A stretch of 64,000 bases of DNA from Sedimenticola selenatireducens DSM 17993 (GCF_000428045.1 NZ_ATZE01000015.1:70028-134027), one strand, 5' to 3'; positions 29,764 to 39,932 are shown, counted from the first letter of the stretch. The notes: a model not told the origin generated them from the letters alone. A program made the numbers and translations.

Positions 29764-31617
29764 TCAGATACTGAGCCTGGCGACACGCTTGCCACCATAG
29801 ATCAGGTTGACCACGGCACGGGTGCCTACAATGGCGGTGAACATGGAGGTCAGGATGCCGATAAACAGGGTCACGGCAAAGCCCTTGATCGGCCCGGTTC
29901 CGAAGCTGAACAGCACCACCGCCGCAATCAATGTGGTGATATTGGCATCCACAATGGTGGAGAGTGCCTTTTCATAGCCGGCGAAGATACTCGCCTGGGG
30001 GGTGCTGCCATTACGTATCTCCTCACGAATGCGCTCAAAGATCAGCACGTTGGCATCCACCGCCATACCCACGGTGAGCACGATACCGGCAATACCCGGC
30101 AGTGTCAGCGTCGCCTGCAGCATGGAGAGCACCGCCACAATGAAGACCAGATTGAGCAGCAGGGCCAGATTGGCCACCAGACCAAACACCTTATAATAAA
30201 TAGCCATGAAGACCATCACCACGGCGAGGCCGATCACCACCGAGGTGAACCCTTGATCAATATTATCCTGCCCCAGGCTCGGGCCGATTGTCCGCTCCTC
30301 GACGATATCGATGGGCGCGGCCAGTGCTCCGGCACGCAATAACAGCGCCAGGTCGTGGGCCTCTTCGGGGCTATCCAGACCGGTGGTCTGGAAGCGGCGA
30401 CCAAACGGCTCGATGATATTGGCGACACTGATCACCTCTTCCACCTGCACCTTGCGGATTACCGGCTCGCCATCCACCATACGGGTATCTTTGCGGGTTT
30501 CGATAAAAACCACTGCCATCGGCTTATTGACATTTTCCGTGGTCACGTTGCGCATGCGACGCGCGCCTTGGCTGTCCAGACTGACCGATACCATGGGACT
30601 ACCGGTGCGCTGGTCGAATCCGGATGATGCATCGGTGATCTGGTTACCGGTAACGATCACCCGTTTCTTCAGCAGGATCGGCCGCCCATCACGGGTCCGG
30701 TAAAGTTTCGACCCGGGCGGCACCTTGCCGGCCAGGGCATCTTCCACGCTGTGTTCCGTATCCTCCAGCCGATACTCCAGGGTAGCCGTGGCACCCAGCA
30801 GCTCTTTCAGTTTCGAGGGATCCTGGGCGCCAGGAAGCTGGACGACGATGCGCCGCTCGCCCTGCTGCTGTATCACCGGCTCCGAGACACCCAGTGCATT
30901 GACGCGATTACGTAGCGTGGTGATATTCTGATCCAGCGCGAACTTCTTCACCGAGCGCTGCTCACTCGCGCTCATTTTTGCCTGGACCAGGTATTCGCCC
31001 CCCTCATCCAGGGACTCAAGCAGCAGATCACGGAACTCGTTGCCAATCACATCCAGCGCCTGATCACGCAACCCGGCCTCTTTGAACGTAACCAGAATTG
31101 CATCGTCCCGGTTGGAGACCCGGCTATAACGCACTTTCTCAGTCCGCAACAGGGTGCGGATATCACCGTTATACCGCTCCATCGCCTGACTGACCGCCGC
31201 ATCCATGTCGACATCAATCAGGACATGGATACCCCCCCGCAAATCAAGACCCAGATACATAGGCAGGGCACCCATACTCTGCAGCCAGCCCGGCACGTCA
31301 GTGGAGAGGGTCAGGGCCTGGGTGTAATCCGCCCCCAGAGTTGCCTCCAGAATTTCCTTGGCCCGCAGCTGACTCTCCGAGTCAGTAAATCTGACCAGCA
31401 GTTTATCTTCACCGGTCGCGGTCGATTTTATCTTGATTTTTGCACTGTCCAGGGCCGTGCGGACGGTCAACTCGGTCGCGGAATCGACCGATGCCCGGCG
31501 ACTGCCACTGATCTCCAGTGAAGGGTCCTGATCGAATATGTTCGGCAAGGCGTAGACCAGACCAAACAGTACCAGTACCGCTACGAGGATGTTCTTCCAG
31601 AGGGGATATCGGTTCAT
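29764..31617 (-). CDS. secD: protein translocase subunit SecD
   Basis: SecD is a 617-aa RND-like membrane protein with one N-terminal helix (ILVAVLVLFGLVYALPN), a large periplasmic P1 domain that includes LGLDLRGGIHVLIDVD, and five C-terminal helices with GMAVDANVLIFERIREE. It forms SecDF with the adjacent secF product and associates with YajC. A GC-rich hairpin lies between it and yajC. Confidence 0.97.
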   Translation of the reverse strand: MNRYPLWKNILVAVLVLFGLVYALPNIFDQDPSLEISGSRRASVDSATELTVRTALDSAKIKIKSTATGEDKLLVRFTDSESQLRAKEILEATLGADYTQALTLSTDVPGWLQSMGALPMYLGLDLRGGIHVLIDVDMDAAVSQAMERYNGDIRTLLRTEKVRYSRVSNRDDAILVTFKEAGLRDQALDVIGNEFRDLLLESLDEGGEYLVQAKMSASEQRSVKKFALDQNITTLRNRVNALGVSEPVIQQQGERRIVVQLPGAQDPSKLKELLGATATLEYRLEDTEHSVEDALAGKVPPGSKLYRTRDGRPILLKKRVIVTGNQITDASSGFDQRTGSPMVSVSLDSQGARRMRNVTTENVNKPMAVVFIETRKDTRMVDGEPVIRKVQVEEVISVANIIEPFGRRFQTTGLDSPEEAHDLALLLRAGALAAPIDIVEERTIGPSLGQDNIDQGFTSVVIGLAVVMVFMAIYYKVFGLVANLALLLNLVFIVAVLSMLQATLTLPGIAGIVLTVGMAVDANVLIFERIREEIRNGSTPQASIFAGYEKALSTIVDANITTLIAAVVLFSFGTGPIKGFAVTLFIGILTSMFTAIVGTRAVVNLIYGGKRVARLSI

Positions 31618-31682
31618 CGTTGTCTGTTATTGTGGAAGCGCTACAGGGGCACGCCTGGATCACCGGCCTCCCCAATGAAACA

Positions 31683-31702
31683 GCCGGCCCTTGCGGGCCG
31701 GC
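31683..31702. other. GC-rich hairpin between yajC and secD
   Basis: GCCGGCCC and GGGCCGGC pair perfectly around TTGC. The stem is inside the yajC-secD operon. It lacks a T tract, so it is more likely to set relative mRNA stability or cause partial termination than to end the operon. Confidence 0.55.
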
Positions 31703-31708
31703 CAGTGA

Positions 31709-32041
31709 TTACAGCTCTTTCAATGTGCCCTTCGGCATGATGGCTGCGACCGCCTGACGACGGATCTTGACCTCGACGCCTTCAGCGATTTCAACTTTCA
31801 CGAAATTTTCGCCCAGATCGGAAATCCGCCCCATCAATCCGCCTTCGGTCTGTACTTCATCGCCCTTGGCCAGGGTCTCGACCAGTTTCTTATGTTCCTT
31901 CTGTCGCTTCATTTGGGGACGGATCATCAGGAAATAGAGCATGATGATCAGGCCTATCGGCAGAATCAGTCCTTCCAAACCCGCTCCACCGGCACCGCCG
32001 CCAGTAGCCTGGGCCATGGCATCTGAAATAAAGAAACTCAT
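31709..32041 (-). CDS. yajC: preprotein translocase accessory subunit YajC
   Basis: This 110-aa single-span protein has an Ala/Gly-rich N-terminus, a transmembrane helix at about residues 24-43 (GLILPIGLIIMLYFLMIRPQ) and a cytoplasmic domain (KGDEVQTEGGLMGRISDLG). YajC binds SecDF and the translocon. It lies between tgt and secD as usual. Confidence 0.96.
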   Translation of the reverse strand: MSFFISDAMAQATGGGAGGAGLEGLILPIGLIIMLYFLMIRPQMKRQKEHKKLVETLAKGDEVQTEGGLMGRISDLGENFVKVEIAEGVEVKIRRQAVAAIMPKGTLKEL

Positions 32042-32230
32042 GGTGTTCTTACCTTAAGTCAAGTGGTCAAAATATATTGATTCAGCACAGAGTACACCGT
32101 AGCGAAATCACAAGCGGAGCATTATGCCACAGTTGTTGTGATTAAAAAATTTATGGCGCTACGCCTGCGCATCCGAACCAATGCAAGTACCGGAAATAAG
32201 GCCCGGGCTGTGGATTTTCAAGTAGGCACC

Positions 32231-33328
<1,098 letters not shown>

Positions 33329-33357
33329 TTATATCAACATAAATGGATTTTAACGAC

Positions 33358-33480
33358 TTGACACACTGCAGCATATATTAGAAACTACGCATGTACTGAA
33401 AAACAACTCGGTACGCACTCCTCCATCCTCCTTTGGTGGATTTATTAACGCGGCAATCCACTTGCCGCGTTTTTTTTGCC
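33358..33480 (+). ncRNA. candidate small RNA with intrinsic terminator between tgt and queA
   Basis: On the plus strand, where no protein gene exists, a perfect TTGACA (33358-33363) is followed at about 85 bp by a textbook terminator. The stem ACGCGGCAA (33448-33456) pairs with TTGCCGCGT (33462-33470), then seven T. The -10 box is weak (TAGAAA at 15 bp). The body has a CT-rich stretch, CTCCTCCATCCTCC, complementary to ribosome-binding sites. GGTGGAT after it can pair either with ATCCTCC upstream or with ATCCAC in the terminator. It might instead be a leader remnant or a terminator for upstream plus-strand noise. Confidence 0.4.
33447..33477 (+). terminator. intrinsic terminator (plus strand)
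   Basis: A 9-bp perfect GC-rich stem (33448-33456 with 33462-33470) with loop TCCAC is followed by TTTTTTT. In the minus direction the stem is followed by TTAATAAAT, a poorer signal, so the plus strand is favoured. Confidence 0.8.
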
Positions 33481-33510
33481 CGGAAAATATGAGCGCCACA
33501 CCCTCCGGGT

Positions 33511-34542
33511 TCATGCCCAATCTGCGCGCTCCAGAAACATCGCATCACCATAGCTGAAAAAACGATAACGCTGAACCACGGCATGTTGGTATGCCGCCAT
33601 AATTCGCTCATATCCGGAGAATGCCGCCACCAGCATCAGCAGGGTGGATTCAGGCAAATGGAAGTTGGTCAGCAGGGCATCAACACTACGGAACCGGTAG
33701 CCCGGAGTGATGAACAACCGGGTATCCCCGTAAAAGGGTTGTATTTCCCCTTCCCGGGACGCGGACTCAAGACTGCGCACACTGGTTGTACCCACCGCCA
33801 CAACCCGCGCCCCCCGGGCGCGTGCCGCACGGACCTGATCACACACCTCCGGACTCACTTCCGCATACTCGCTATGCATGACATGCTCCTCCAAACGGTC
33901 GACCCGGACCGGCCTGAAGGTGCCTGCCCCCACATGCAGGGTGACGAAGGCACGTTCGACCCCCATGGCATCCAGCCGCGCCAGCATGGCCTGGTCAAAA
34001 TGGAGACCCGCAGTAGGTGCAGCGACCGCGCCCTCGCGCTGGGAGTAGACGGTCTGGTAGCGCTCTTCATCCAGCGCCTGATCCTCGCGACTGATGTAGG
34101 GAGGGAGCGGCATATGCCCGGTCTGGCACATCAGTTCATGGAGGTCCACGTCACAAGCGGCAATGACGAACAGATCCTCCTGCCGCCCCTGCACCTCCAG
34201 CACATTCCCGTCTTCAAGCAGTATACGGCTGCCTGCCCTGGGTGACTTGCTGGCCCGGATATGGGCCAGCCCCCGACGAGGCTCCAACACCCGCTCGATC
34301 AGCAGTTCAACTTTCCCCCCAGTCGCCTTGGTACCAAACAACCTGGCGCGCATTACCCGGGTATCATTGAACACCAGCAGGTCACCGGGATTCAGTAGCG
34401 AGGGCAGGTCGGCAAACAGACGATCAACCGGCCCTTCTCCGCCGCAGGGCAGATGGAGTAGCCGGCTGTCCTGCCGGTTTCCGGTGGGAAACTGGGCGAT
34501 CAGCTCATCAGGGAGATCATAGTGGAAGTCGCTTCTCTGCAT
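33511..34542 (-). CDS. queA: S-adenosylmethionine:tRNA ribosyltransferase-isomerase
   Basis: QueA transfers the ribosyl part of AdoMet to preQ1-tRNA to make epoxyqueuosine. The 343-aa protein begins [19 protein letters not shown] and has [37 protein letters not shown] and [17 protein letters not shown], all family landmarks. It is upstream of tgt in the queuosine-Sec cluster. Confidence 0.97.
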   Translation of the reverse strand: MQRSDFHYDLPDELIAQFPTGNRQDSRLLHLPCGGEGPVDRLFADLPSLLNPGDLLVFNDTRVMRARLFGTKATGGKVELLIERVLEPRRGLAHIRASKSPRAGSRILLEDGNVLEVQGRQEDLFVIAACDVDLHELMCQTGHMPLPPYISREDQALDEERYQTVYSQREGAVAAPTAGLHFDQAMLARLDAMGVERAFVTLHVGAGTFRPVRVDRLEEHVMHSEYAEVSPEVCDQVRAARARGARVVAVGTTSVRSLESASREGEIQPFYGDTRLFITPGYRFRSVDALLTNFHLPESTLLMLVAAFSGYERIMAAYQHAVVQRYRFFSYGDAMFLERADWA

Positions 34543-34648
34543 GGGGCGCGCATCTTACCATAGACTGCCGTAGCGCCAAGGCTTCTGTGGTTACCACCGA
34601 GGGATTGCACTGCCCCATGAAAAGATTATACTACGCCTCTTCAATCTG

Positions 34649-34734
34649 CCGGGGTGGTGAAATTGGTAGACACAGGGGATTCAAAATCCCCCGGGGGCAA
34701 CCCCTTGTCGGTTCGAGTCCGACCCTCGGTACCA
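34649..34734 (+). tRNA. tRNA-Leu (anticodon CAA)
   Basis: The 86-nt sequence folds as a class II tRNA. The acceptor GCCGGGG pairs with CCTCGGT, a long variable arm contains the CCCCCGGGGG region, the T loop is GGTTCGAGTCC, and CCA is encoded. The anticodon loop ATTCAAAAT places CAA at the anticodon, reading UUG. A terminator-like hairpin follows at 34745. Confidence 0.93.
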
Positions 34735-34744
34735 CTTAAATATC

Positions 34745-34781
34745 AAAGGCTTATTGCCGTTATTCGGCGTAGGCCTTTTTT
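34745..34781 (+). terminator. terminator after tRNA-Leu
   Basis: AAAGGC...GCCG pairs with CGGC...GCCTTT in an interrupted stem, followed by TTTTTTATTG. It begins 11 bases after the tRNA 3' end. Confidence 0.7.
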
Positions 34782-35079
34782 ATTGTGTGCGACACCAGGT
34801 AGCAAACAGGCAGCAAAATGCCCACAGGCCAGCTCACGCCAGATGAATGCAGGAAAGCGTTACTACTGACTGATTTTTGGCATCCAGCTTGGCCAGCGGG
34901 CTTGGCGGCTGAGGCGGCCGAAATCCTTGCTACAGCGCAAATCCTCTCCGGAAAACAGAAATTATTACCATCCACCGCAATATTTGTCCGTTGTTTGTCG
35001 GTCTATTAACAAGATGGGCTCAAACATTCAGTAGTGCATTGGCCCCAGAGAAAACGCCGCTTTCATCAAAGGCAAGCAT
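34782..35079. other. non-coding stretch after tRNA-Leu
   Basis: These bases hold no gene I can support. A short plus-strand frame from about 34818 has no ribosome site or recognisable domain. Regions just after tRNA genes are common island sites, but I see no integrase and no copy of the tRNA 3' end here. Confidence 0.4.
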
Positions 35080-35718
35080 ATGGAAAACCATCGGATCGTA
35101 GTCACCCTGTTTCGCTGGGCGGGTGCCTGGGGACCGTTCAAGGTCAACATCCCCTGTGGCGAATGTTCGTTATCCAAAGATGTCATTCTTGACACACTAT
35201 CCACAGAACTGGCTGGAATACCGGTCGATCTGGATATTCGGGAGTGGTTAAGCGAGTGGTGGAAACCGCTATTGAAAGGAGGATGGCATGCACCCATCGT
35301 TATGGTCGAGGGCAAGGTAATCGCCCAGGGCCATGCCCTCAATCGTGGCATTCTCACCCAAGCCGTCATCGAGGCCTATTCGCATACAGCCATGGTCACC
35401 GGCAATCATCTGTTTGGCAAGGAAAGTTGTCCGCACTGCAAACGCGCCAAGGGATACCTGGAAAAGGCCGGCATCAGCTACACGTATCATGACGTAGTCA
35501 AAAACCCCCATGATCTTTATGAGATGCTGGCAAGGGTCAAACCCATCATCGGGCCCAAGACACCGATCACCGTTCCCCAGATCTGGATTGAAGGTAGCTA
35601 CATCGGTGGCGCCGATCAGCTAAGTAAAATCGTTCACCAACAAGTGACTCCCAATTTTGATCGCGGTAAGTGCTCTCTATCCCCTCAAAATCGGAAACTA
35701 GCCGAAGACCCAGCTTAA
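35080..35718 (+). CDS. tandem thioredoxin-fold protein with C-terminal glutaredoxin domain
   Basis: This is a 212-aa cytosolic protein with two probable thioredoxin folds. The C-terminal half is a clear glutaredoxin: CPHC at residues 117-120, TVPQIWI with the cis-Pro, and GSYIGGADQL for glutathione binding. The N-terminal half (about 1-100) is thioredoxin-like, with CGEC at residues 26-29 and then WHAPIVMVEGKVIAQGHALNRG. The C-terminal 25 residues are a polar tail. AAGG precedes the ATG by seven bases. Two different CxxC motifs in one chain suggest an intramolecular relay reducing a specific partner. The partner is unknown and the gene stands alone. Confidence 0.75.
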   Translation: MENHRIVVTLFRWAGAWGPFKVNIPCGECSLSKDVILDTLSTELAGIPVDLDIREWLSEWWKPLLKGGWHAPIVMVEGKVIAQGHALNRGILTQAVIEAYSHTAMVTGNHLFGKESCPHCKRAKGYLEKAGISYTYHDVVKNPHDLYEMLARVKPIIGPKTPITVPQIWIEGSYIGGADQLSKIVHQQVTPNFDRGKCSLSPQNRKLAEDPA

Positions 35719-36002
35719 ACCGCCATCTTCTGGGTACCGCATCCGTCAGTATTCCTGGCAAAACCTTGCCGCTGCACATCCCTTTCTGCAAGGATGTGGG
35801 GAGTCCGAACGGATTCTAATACATCACTCTTTTGTCGAATGTTTATCGAATCTGTGCGGTTGTATTCCCGTCGCCTGCCGCCAAGCACGCATCAACACTA
35901 CCTTACGCAGGGTTGTATCAATCCGCTTATCCTCATTTGGTCTAGAATAATAAATAGCCAATCGCCGCAGCGAATCGGCTAGAACCGAAGAAGGAGAATG
36001 CG

Positions 36003-36602
36003 ATGATGCAGACTTCCAGGCACCTGTTTTCAGCTCTCCCCACATTTTTGCCAACAAATAGAACGGCCGGCGCAAAGAAGCCTCTTCCAAGCCAACGATT
36101 CAGGCCAGGCGTTGAAGCAACGAAGCACAAATATCGCACCATCATTTTTGCTGGTGTCGTCGCCCTACTCTCCAACGGCTGTGCCAGCAACGGATCGGAC
36201 AAACAGACGATAGGCGCTATAACCGGCGCTGTTATCGGCGGTGTAATTGGCAACCAGATCGGCAGTGGCAGCGGCCGGACGCTCGCAACTGGTGCAGGGG
36301 TTCTTCTCGGCGCACTCGCAGGTAGCCGAATCGGCAGTTACCTGGAGGAGCAGGACCGCATGAAACAAGCAAAGGCTACCGCCGAGGCGCTCGACAACAC
36401 GGAACGGAATGAGGTGGCCTGGCAAAATCCCGACAGCGGTGTAAAGGGAACGGTCGAGGCCGAACCCGTCGTAGTCGATAGGCAGGCCAATCTGCAGTGC
36501 CGCGTGGTAAAGCAGAAAGTCCGACTGTCGGACGGCCAGACAATGGATGAAGACCTGAAGTTCTGCCGGGGACCCGGAGACGACTGGGAGCTCTCCACAT
36601 GA
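36003..36602 (+). CDS. glycine-zipper (17 kDa antigen-like) lipoprotein
   Basis: This 199-aa envelope protein has a lipobox-like LLSNGCAS at about residues 55-62. A double glycine zipper follows (AITGAVIGGVIGNQIGSG and TGAGVLLGALAGSRIGSYL), as in Rickettsia 17 kDa-type outer-membrane lipoproteins. The C-terminal domain has two Cys (LQCRVVKQKV, LKFCRGPG). About 40 polar residues precede the hydrophobic signal, unusually many. There is no other start codon nearer the signal in this frame, and GAAGGAG lies seven bases before the ATG. It is upstream of the FecR-like gene by 99 bp. Confidence 0.75.
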   Translation: MMQTSRHLFSALPTFLPTNRTAGAKKPLPSQRFRPGVEATKHKYRTIIFAGVVALLSNGCASNGSDKQTIGAITGAVIGGVIGNQIGSGSGRTLATGAGVLLGALAGSRIGSYLEEQDRMKQAKATAEALDNTERNEVAWQNPDSGVKGTVEAEPVVVDRQANLQCRVVKQKVRLSDGQTMDEDLKFCRGPGDDWELST

Positions 36603-36701
36603 TTATCGGCAAACCGGTTTCACCCCCCTTTAACCAGGCACCATTGTCACGGCAGTCATATCCATTCCCAATCACCGACACGATAAGTTGAGGCTGACCC
36701 C

Positions 36702-38165
36702 TTGATACGCAACGGCACAAGCCAGCACTGTAATATTTTGGTGATCGCTTGGGCCTTGCTAACGCTCGCCCTTGCGCCCAATGCGCAATCTGCAGACCAA
36801 AATGCTGGTGACGCAGGCATCAAGATTGTCCTGCGCAATGCAGTATCCGGGGATCGACCCGCCGACCCGGCTGAGTTCGCGGATATTCTCATCGTCAGGG
36901 ATCGTCGATCAATCCCGGTCGTGCCCAACATGCGCCTGCGTCCGGGCGACCTTGTTTCCACCGGCAATCTTGAAGCGGTAATTACCTTCAACGGTGACGA
37001 AAAAGAGCTTATCGTTGGCAGTAACAGCCAGATTGACATCCTGAACCCTTCGATCAGAGCGGTTATCGGTGAGGTGGTCGTGAAAATTAAAACCGGGGTG
37101 ACCAAAGCAGCCACCGCAACACGTGACCTGTTCCGTGTTGAAGGCGAATTCGTCCGCGCAGCGGCCGAGGGCACGATTTTCTATTTCCGCACCTCAGCGG
37201 AGGCAACGGAGGTCCGTGTGTTCGAGGGGCGGGTACGCATGGAACCCAATCTTAACGAGGCGGAATCACTCTTGCTGGAAGCGGGGGAAATCGCGACCTA
37301 CCAGCCGAATAAAACACCGGTAAAACACCGGATGAGCAGCGACCAGATCAATGAGATCCTGGTTAAGGTACGTCGGGTCGAGCATGCAGTCCCGCCCTAT
37401 TCCGGGCGCCAGATCATGCCGCCGCCAGAACCGCAACCGGTGGTACCAAAGCCACCCGACACCCCGGTGATTACTGCGTCAACAGACAGACCTGAACTCG
37501 TGCAGGAGGTAAAACGCCTGCTGCTTGCATTGGGTTACGACCCGGGTCCACTGAACACAAACGAGAACGAATCCACCACGGCCGCCGTACGCGCATTCAA
37601 ACAAAGTCGTAATTTGCCCGGACCGGCACAAATTGATGAGCCACTCGCCCGAGTACTGAGAACTGAGAAAAATACGCTCGACAGACGCCAGCCGCTGCCA
37701 CCGCTGGACCGCGGATCGATTAAAGGCATAGATGCAGCCGCGGGCAAAAAAGTATACACAAAGAACGTCATGACGGCCGATGAGCTGATCGAGTGTATTC
37801 GCCAGGACCAGCGGGCCGAAGCAGGGAAATCAGCACTGGACGCGACCATGGCAGAGCTGGATGCCAGAAAAAAGCTACTGGAGAATTTGGCAGAGGCACT
37901 GGATCAGCTGTACAAAAATCTGGATCGATCCGATCAGACTGCCGTGGACAGCTACAATGCAAGAATTACCGACTACCAGTTACTGGCAGAAAAATTCAAT
38001 ACAGAAGAGATTGGAAGACACAGAGAGCTGTTGAAGTCGTACAACGACGCACTGAATGCATGCGAAAAGATGTGCGCCAACCGGCAATACTATATTGATG
38101 ATTACCTGGTGGCGCGGGATACACTTCGATTGAAAGAGCCGCACGACTCACGCTGCGGGATATGA
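36702..38165 (+). CDS. periplasmic FecR-domain / peptidoglycan-binding protein (TTG start)
   Basis: This 487-aa exported protein has a signal peptide at residues 1-31 (WALLTLALAPNAQSA) and a FecR-type domain at about 75-205 (LRPGDLVSTGNLEAVITF, FRVEGEFVRAAAEGTIF, RVFEGRVRM, LLEAGEIATYQ). Next come a Pro-rich linker (231-255), a peptidoglycan-binding-1-like domain (264-320; EVKRLLLALGYDPGPLNT, AVRAFKQSR) and a charged coiled coil (about 355-450) with several Cys near the end. The start is a TTG with GAGG eight bases upstream. It converges on the TIR-CHASE2 gene. FecR proteins are often encoded beside CHASE2 sensors, so it may be the wall-anchored ligand or co-sensor. Confidence 0.75.
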   Translation: MIRNGTSQHCNILVIAWALLTLALAPNAQSADQNAGDAGIKIVLRNAVSGDRPADPAEFADILIVRDRRSIPVVPNMRLRPGDLVSTGNLEAVITFNGDEKELIVGSNSQIDILNPSIRAVIGEVVVKIKTGVTKAATATRDLFRVEGEFVRAAAEGTIFYFRTSAEATEVRVFEGRVRMEPNLNEAESLLLEAGEIATYQPNKTPVKHRMSSDQINEILVKVRRVEHAVPPYSGRQIMPPPEPQPVVPKPPDTPVITASTDRPELVQEVKRLLLALGYDPGPLNTNENESTTAAVRAFKQSRNLPGPAQIDEPLARVLRTEKNTLDRRQPLPPLDRGSIKGIDAAAGKKVYTKNVMTADELIECIRQDQRAEAGKSALDATMAELDARKKLLENLAEALDQLYKNLDRSDQTAVDSYNARITDYQLLAEKFNTEEIGRHRELLKSYNDALNACEKMCANRQYYIDDYLVARDTLRLKEPHDSRCGI

Positions 38166-38188
38166 CCTGACGGCTGTTGAAAAGAGGA

Positions 38189-38208
38189 ATGGCCACAACA
38201 GTGGCCAT
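38189..38208. terminator. hairpin between convergent FecR and TIR-CHASE2 genes
   Basis: ATGGCCAC and GTGGCCAT form a perfect 8-bp stem with loop AACA in the 51-bp gap between the two stop codons. It has no T run but is placed to mark both transcript ends. Confidence 0.5.
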
Positions 38209-38216
38209 GTCACCTT

Positions 38217-39932
38217 TCATACCAGCCACTTGGTGGAAAAACGCCGGAACAACAGGTACGCGACAGTCAGGGTAAACAGGTCGTAGGCAGTATGTAGCAG
38301 AAGATTCTCCTCGGCGACCAGATAAACCGATAACAGCAGATATAAAAACATCAGCACAGCGAATACCAGACGACGAAAATAAGCGGGCCTGCCAAACAGC
38401 TTTATTCCCAGCCAGGCCCCCAGGCTGGATATTGCCAGCATCAGAAAAACCTGAGGGTAGACGCCCAATGGCCGGACTATCCGGTTTGTTACAAGCGTGT
38501 TGATCGCATCGGCGTATAGTTCGTAACCGTAACGCTGTTCCGGCCCGAGGCCGTAGGCAACAGTAAACTCCTCTTCGGGGGCCTCAAGGCCAACAATTAC
38601 CGTTCGCCCCCGGATTATGTTTCCGTCAAATTGACCGGCCAGGACGGCGTTCATATCTATGCGCCTGTCATATGCACGTAACGCCGCCAAAGGACTGAGA
38701 CGCAACAGGATCAGCGCCGACTGCGTATCTGGATTCATTGCCTTACACCCTTTGGGCGTTGCGTGAATCCGCTCCAGCAGGGAGATCGGGTATTGGAGTT
38801 TCCTTCCATCGCCTGCGGCAAGCGTCAGCGAGTTCGATTCCGGGTTGAGGGAGTCGACGGAAACCCGTCCGGCGGCTCCCAGCAATGCGATACCCGGAAG
38901 ACTGCTAATCCGATCCGGTTCATTCCTGGATTCCGCCTCCCGGTAATTCATCGCTATCGGCATCATCATCGTGTAACCGAGGCGTCTGCCCACGCAGACC
39001 AGGCCGAGCCCACCGACTGATTCCGCCAGTATTTTTACCGCCCGCGGCTTTCTCTCTTCCAGCTCAGCGAACCCGAAGAACACGCTTGTTCCCGCATCTG
39101 CCGCCGCCTCGAATGCGGCCGATAACGTTTCATCCTGATCACGTGATTCATGAAAAACAAGATCCAGGAGGATGGCGCCGGCACCGGCTTCAGTAAGTCT
39201 GGATATCAGTTCGGCGTAGGTGGCGCGGGCAGAGGGTGCATGCGTATTAAAGGTCCCGGGTATGGCAACCAGCGATACATTTGCTTCGAGCTGCGCGGGG
39301 AAGAGCATATCGGCCAGTGCGAGCGACCATGTGGTGGTGCGCGTCTCCAGGGTGAAGAGATCCAGAAGACCGACCCACAGAATAACCAGCATCAGCAGCG
39401 TAATTGCCGGAACCGACCAGCGCTTGGACCGTTCCAGCACGCGGCGTCCCTGTTCCCAACGCAGCTTCTCGCGCAGGCCGCGCCCGGTTATCCGGGCGAT
39501 CAGATTCTCCAGGTCGGCATTAAAGGTCTCATGCCGAATACTGAGTGTCTGCATCCCGGCAAGCGGGGAGAGTAGCGCGGGCAGCTCTTCGTTAGCCAGT
39601 GGCGGGACATCCTCGAGCAGCACGGGTATCAGTTTTTTTTTCTTCTCCAGCGCTGACGCTATCTCCCACCTGGTCACGTCATCGGGATTGTCAAGACGTC
39701 GAACCCCGTTGGGTTCGGTCATCGTCAGCCATTCGCGTCCGATGAGGACTATCATGATATCCGATGAATCTATTCGCGCACCGAGCACATTGCGCCAGTT
39801 TTCACCGGCAGGAATACCCTCGACATCCATGAAAATATCCCAATCCGACTGCGCGGCCCGCAGACGGTCGTATACCAGCCGGGAGTAGCCGGAACTCTCT
39901 TTTCGCCTGTAACTGATAAAGACTTTTTTCAT
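38217..39932 (-). CDS. TIR-CHASE2 membrane protein
   Basis: This 571-aa protein has an N-terminal cytosolic TIR-type domain at about residues 1-130 (MKKVFISYRRKESSGYSRLV, IFMDVEGIPAGENW, SSDIMIVLIGREWL, VTRWEIASALEKKKKLIPVL). Glu90 is in the place of the catalytic glutamate of NAD-cleaving TIRs. A transmembrane helix (173-192) leads to a periplasmic CHASE2 domain (about 195-490; AGAGAILLDLVFHESRDQD, RGRTVIVGLEAPEEEFTVAYG, ELYADAINTLVTNR), followed by three more helices (491-511, 522-541, 548-562). CHASE2 usually feeds kinases or nucleotide cyclases; a TIR output at the N-terminus is unusual. The ATG at 39932 has AAGGCGGG upstream. The neighbour is a FecR/peptidoglycan-binding protein. Confidence 0.8.
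   Translation of the reverse strand: MKKVFISYRRKESSGYSRLVYDRLRAAQSDWDIFMDVEGIPAGENWRNVLGARIDSSDIMIVLIGREWLTMTEPNGVRRLDNPDDVTRWEIASALEKKKKLIPVLLEDVPPLANEELPALLSPLAGMQTLSIRHETFNADLENLIARITGRGLREKLRWEQGRRVLERSKRWSVPAITLLMLVILWVGLLDLFTLETRTTTWSLALADMLFPAQLEANVSLVAIPGTFNTHAPSARATYAELISRLTEAGAGAILLDLVFHESRDQDETLSAAFEAAADAGTSVFFGFAELEERKPRAVKILAESVGGLGLVCVGRRLGYTMMMPIAMNYREAESRNEPDRISSLPGIALLGAAGRVSVDSLNPESNSLTLAAGDGRKLQYPISLLERIHATPKGCKAMNPDTQSALILLRLSPLAALRAYDRRIDMNAVLAGQFDGNIIRGRTVIVGLEAPEEEFTVAYGLGPEQRYGYELYADAINTLVTNRIVRPLGVYPQVFLMLAISSLGAWLGIKLFGRPAYFRRLVFAVLMFLYLLLSVYLVAEENLLLHTAYDLFTLTVAYLLFRRFSTKWLV

Noticed and set aside
34649-35079. An integrated island at the tRNA-Leu 3' end
   Set aside because: No integrase-like gene and no repeat of the tRNA end were found downstream. 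The following genes look like scattered chromosomal genes.
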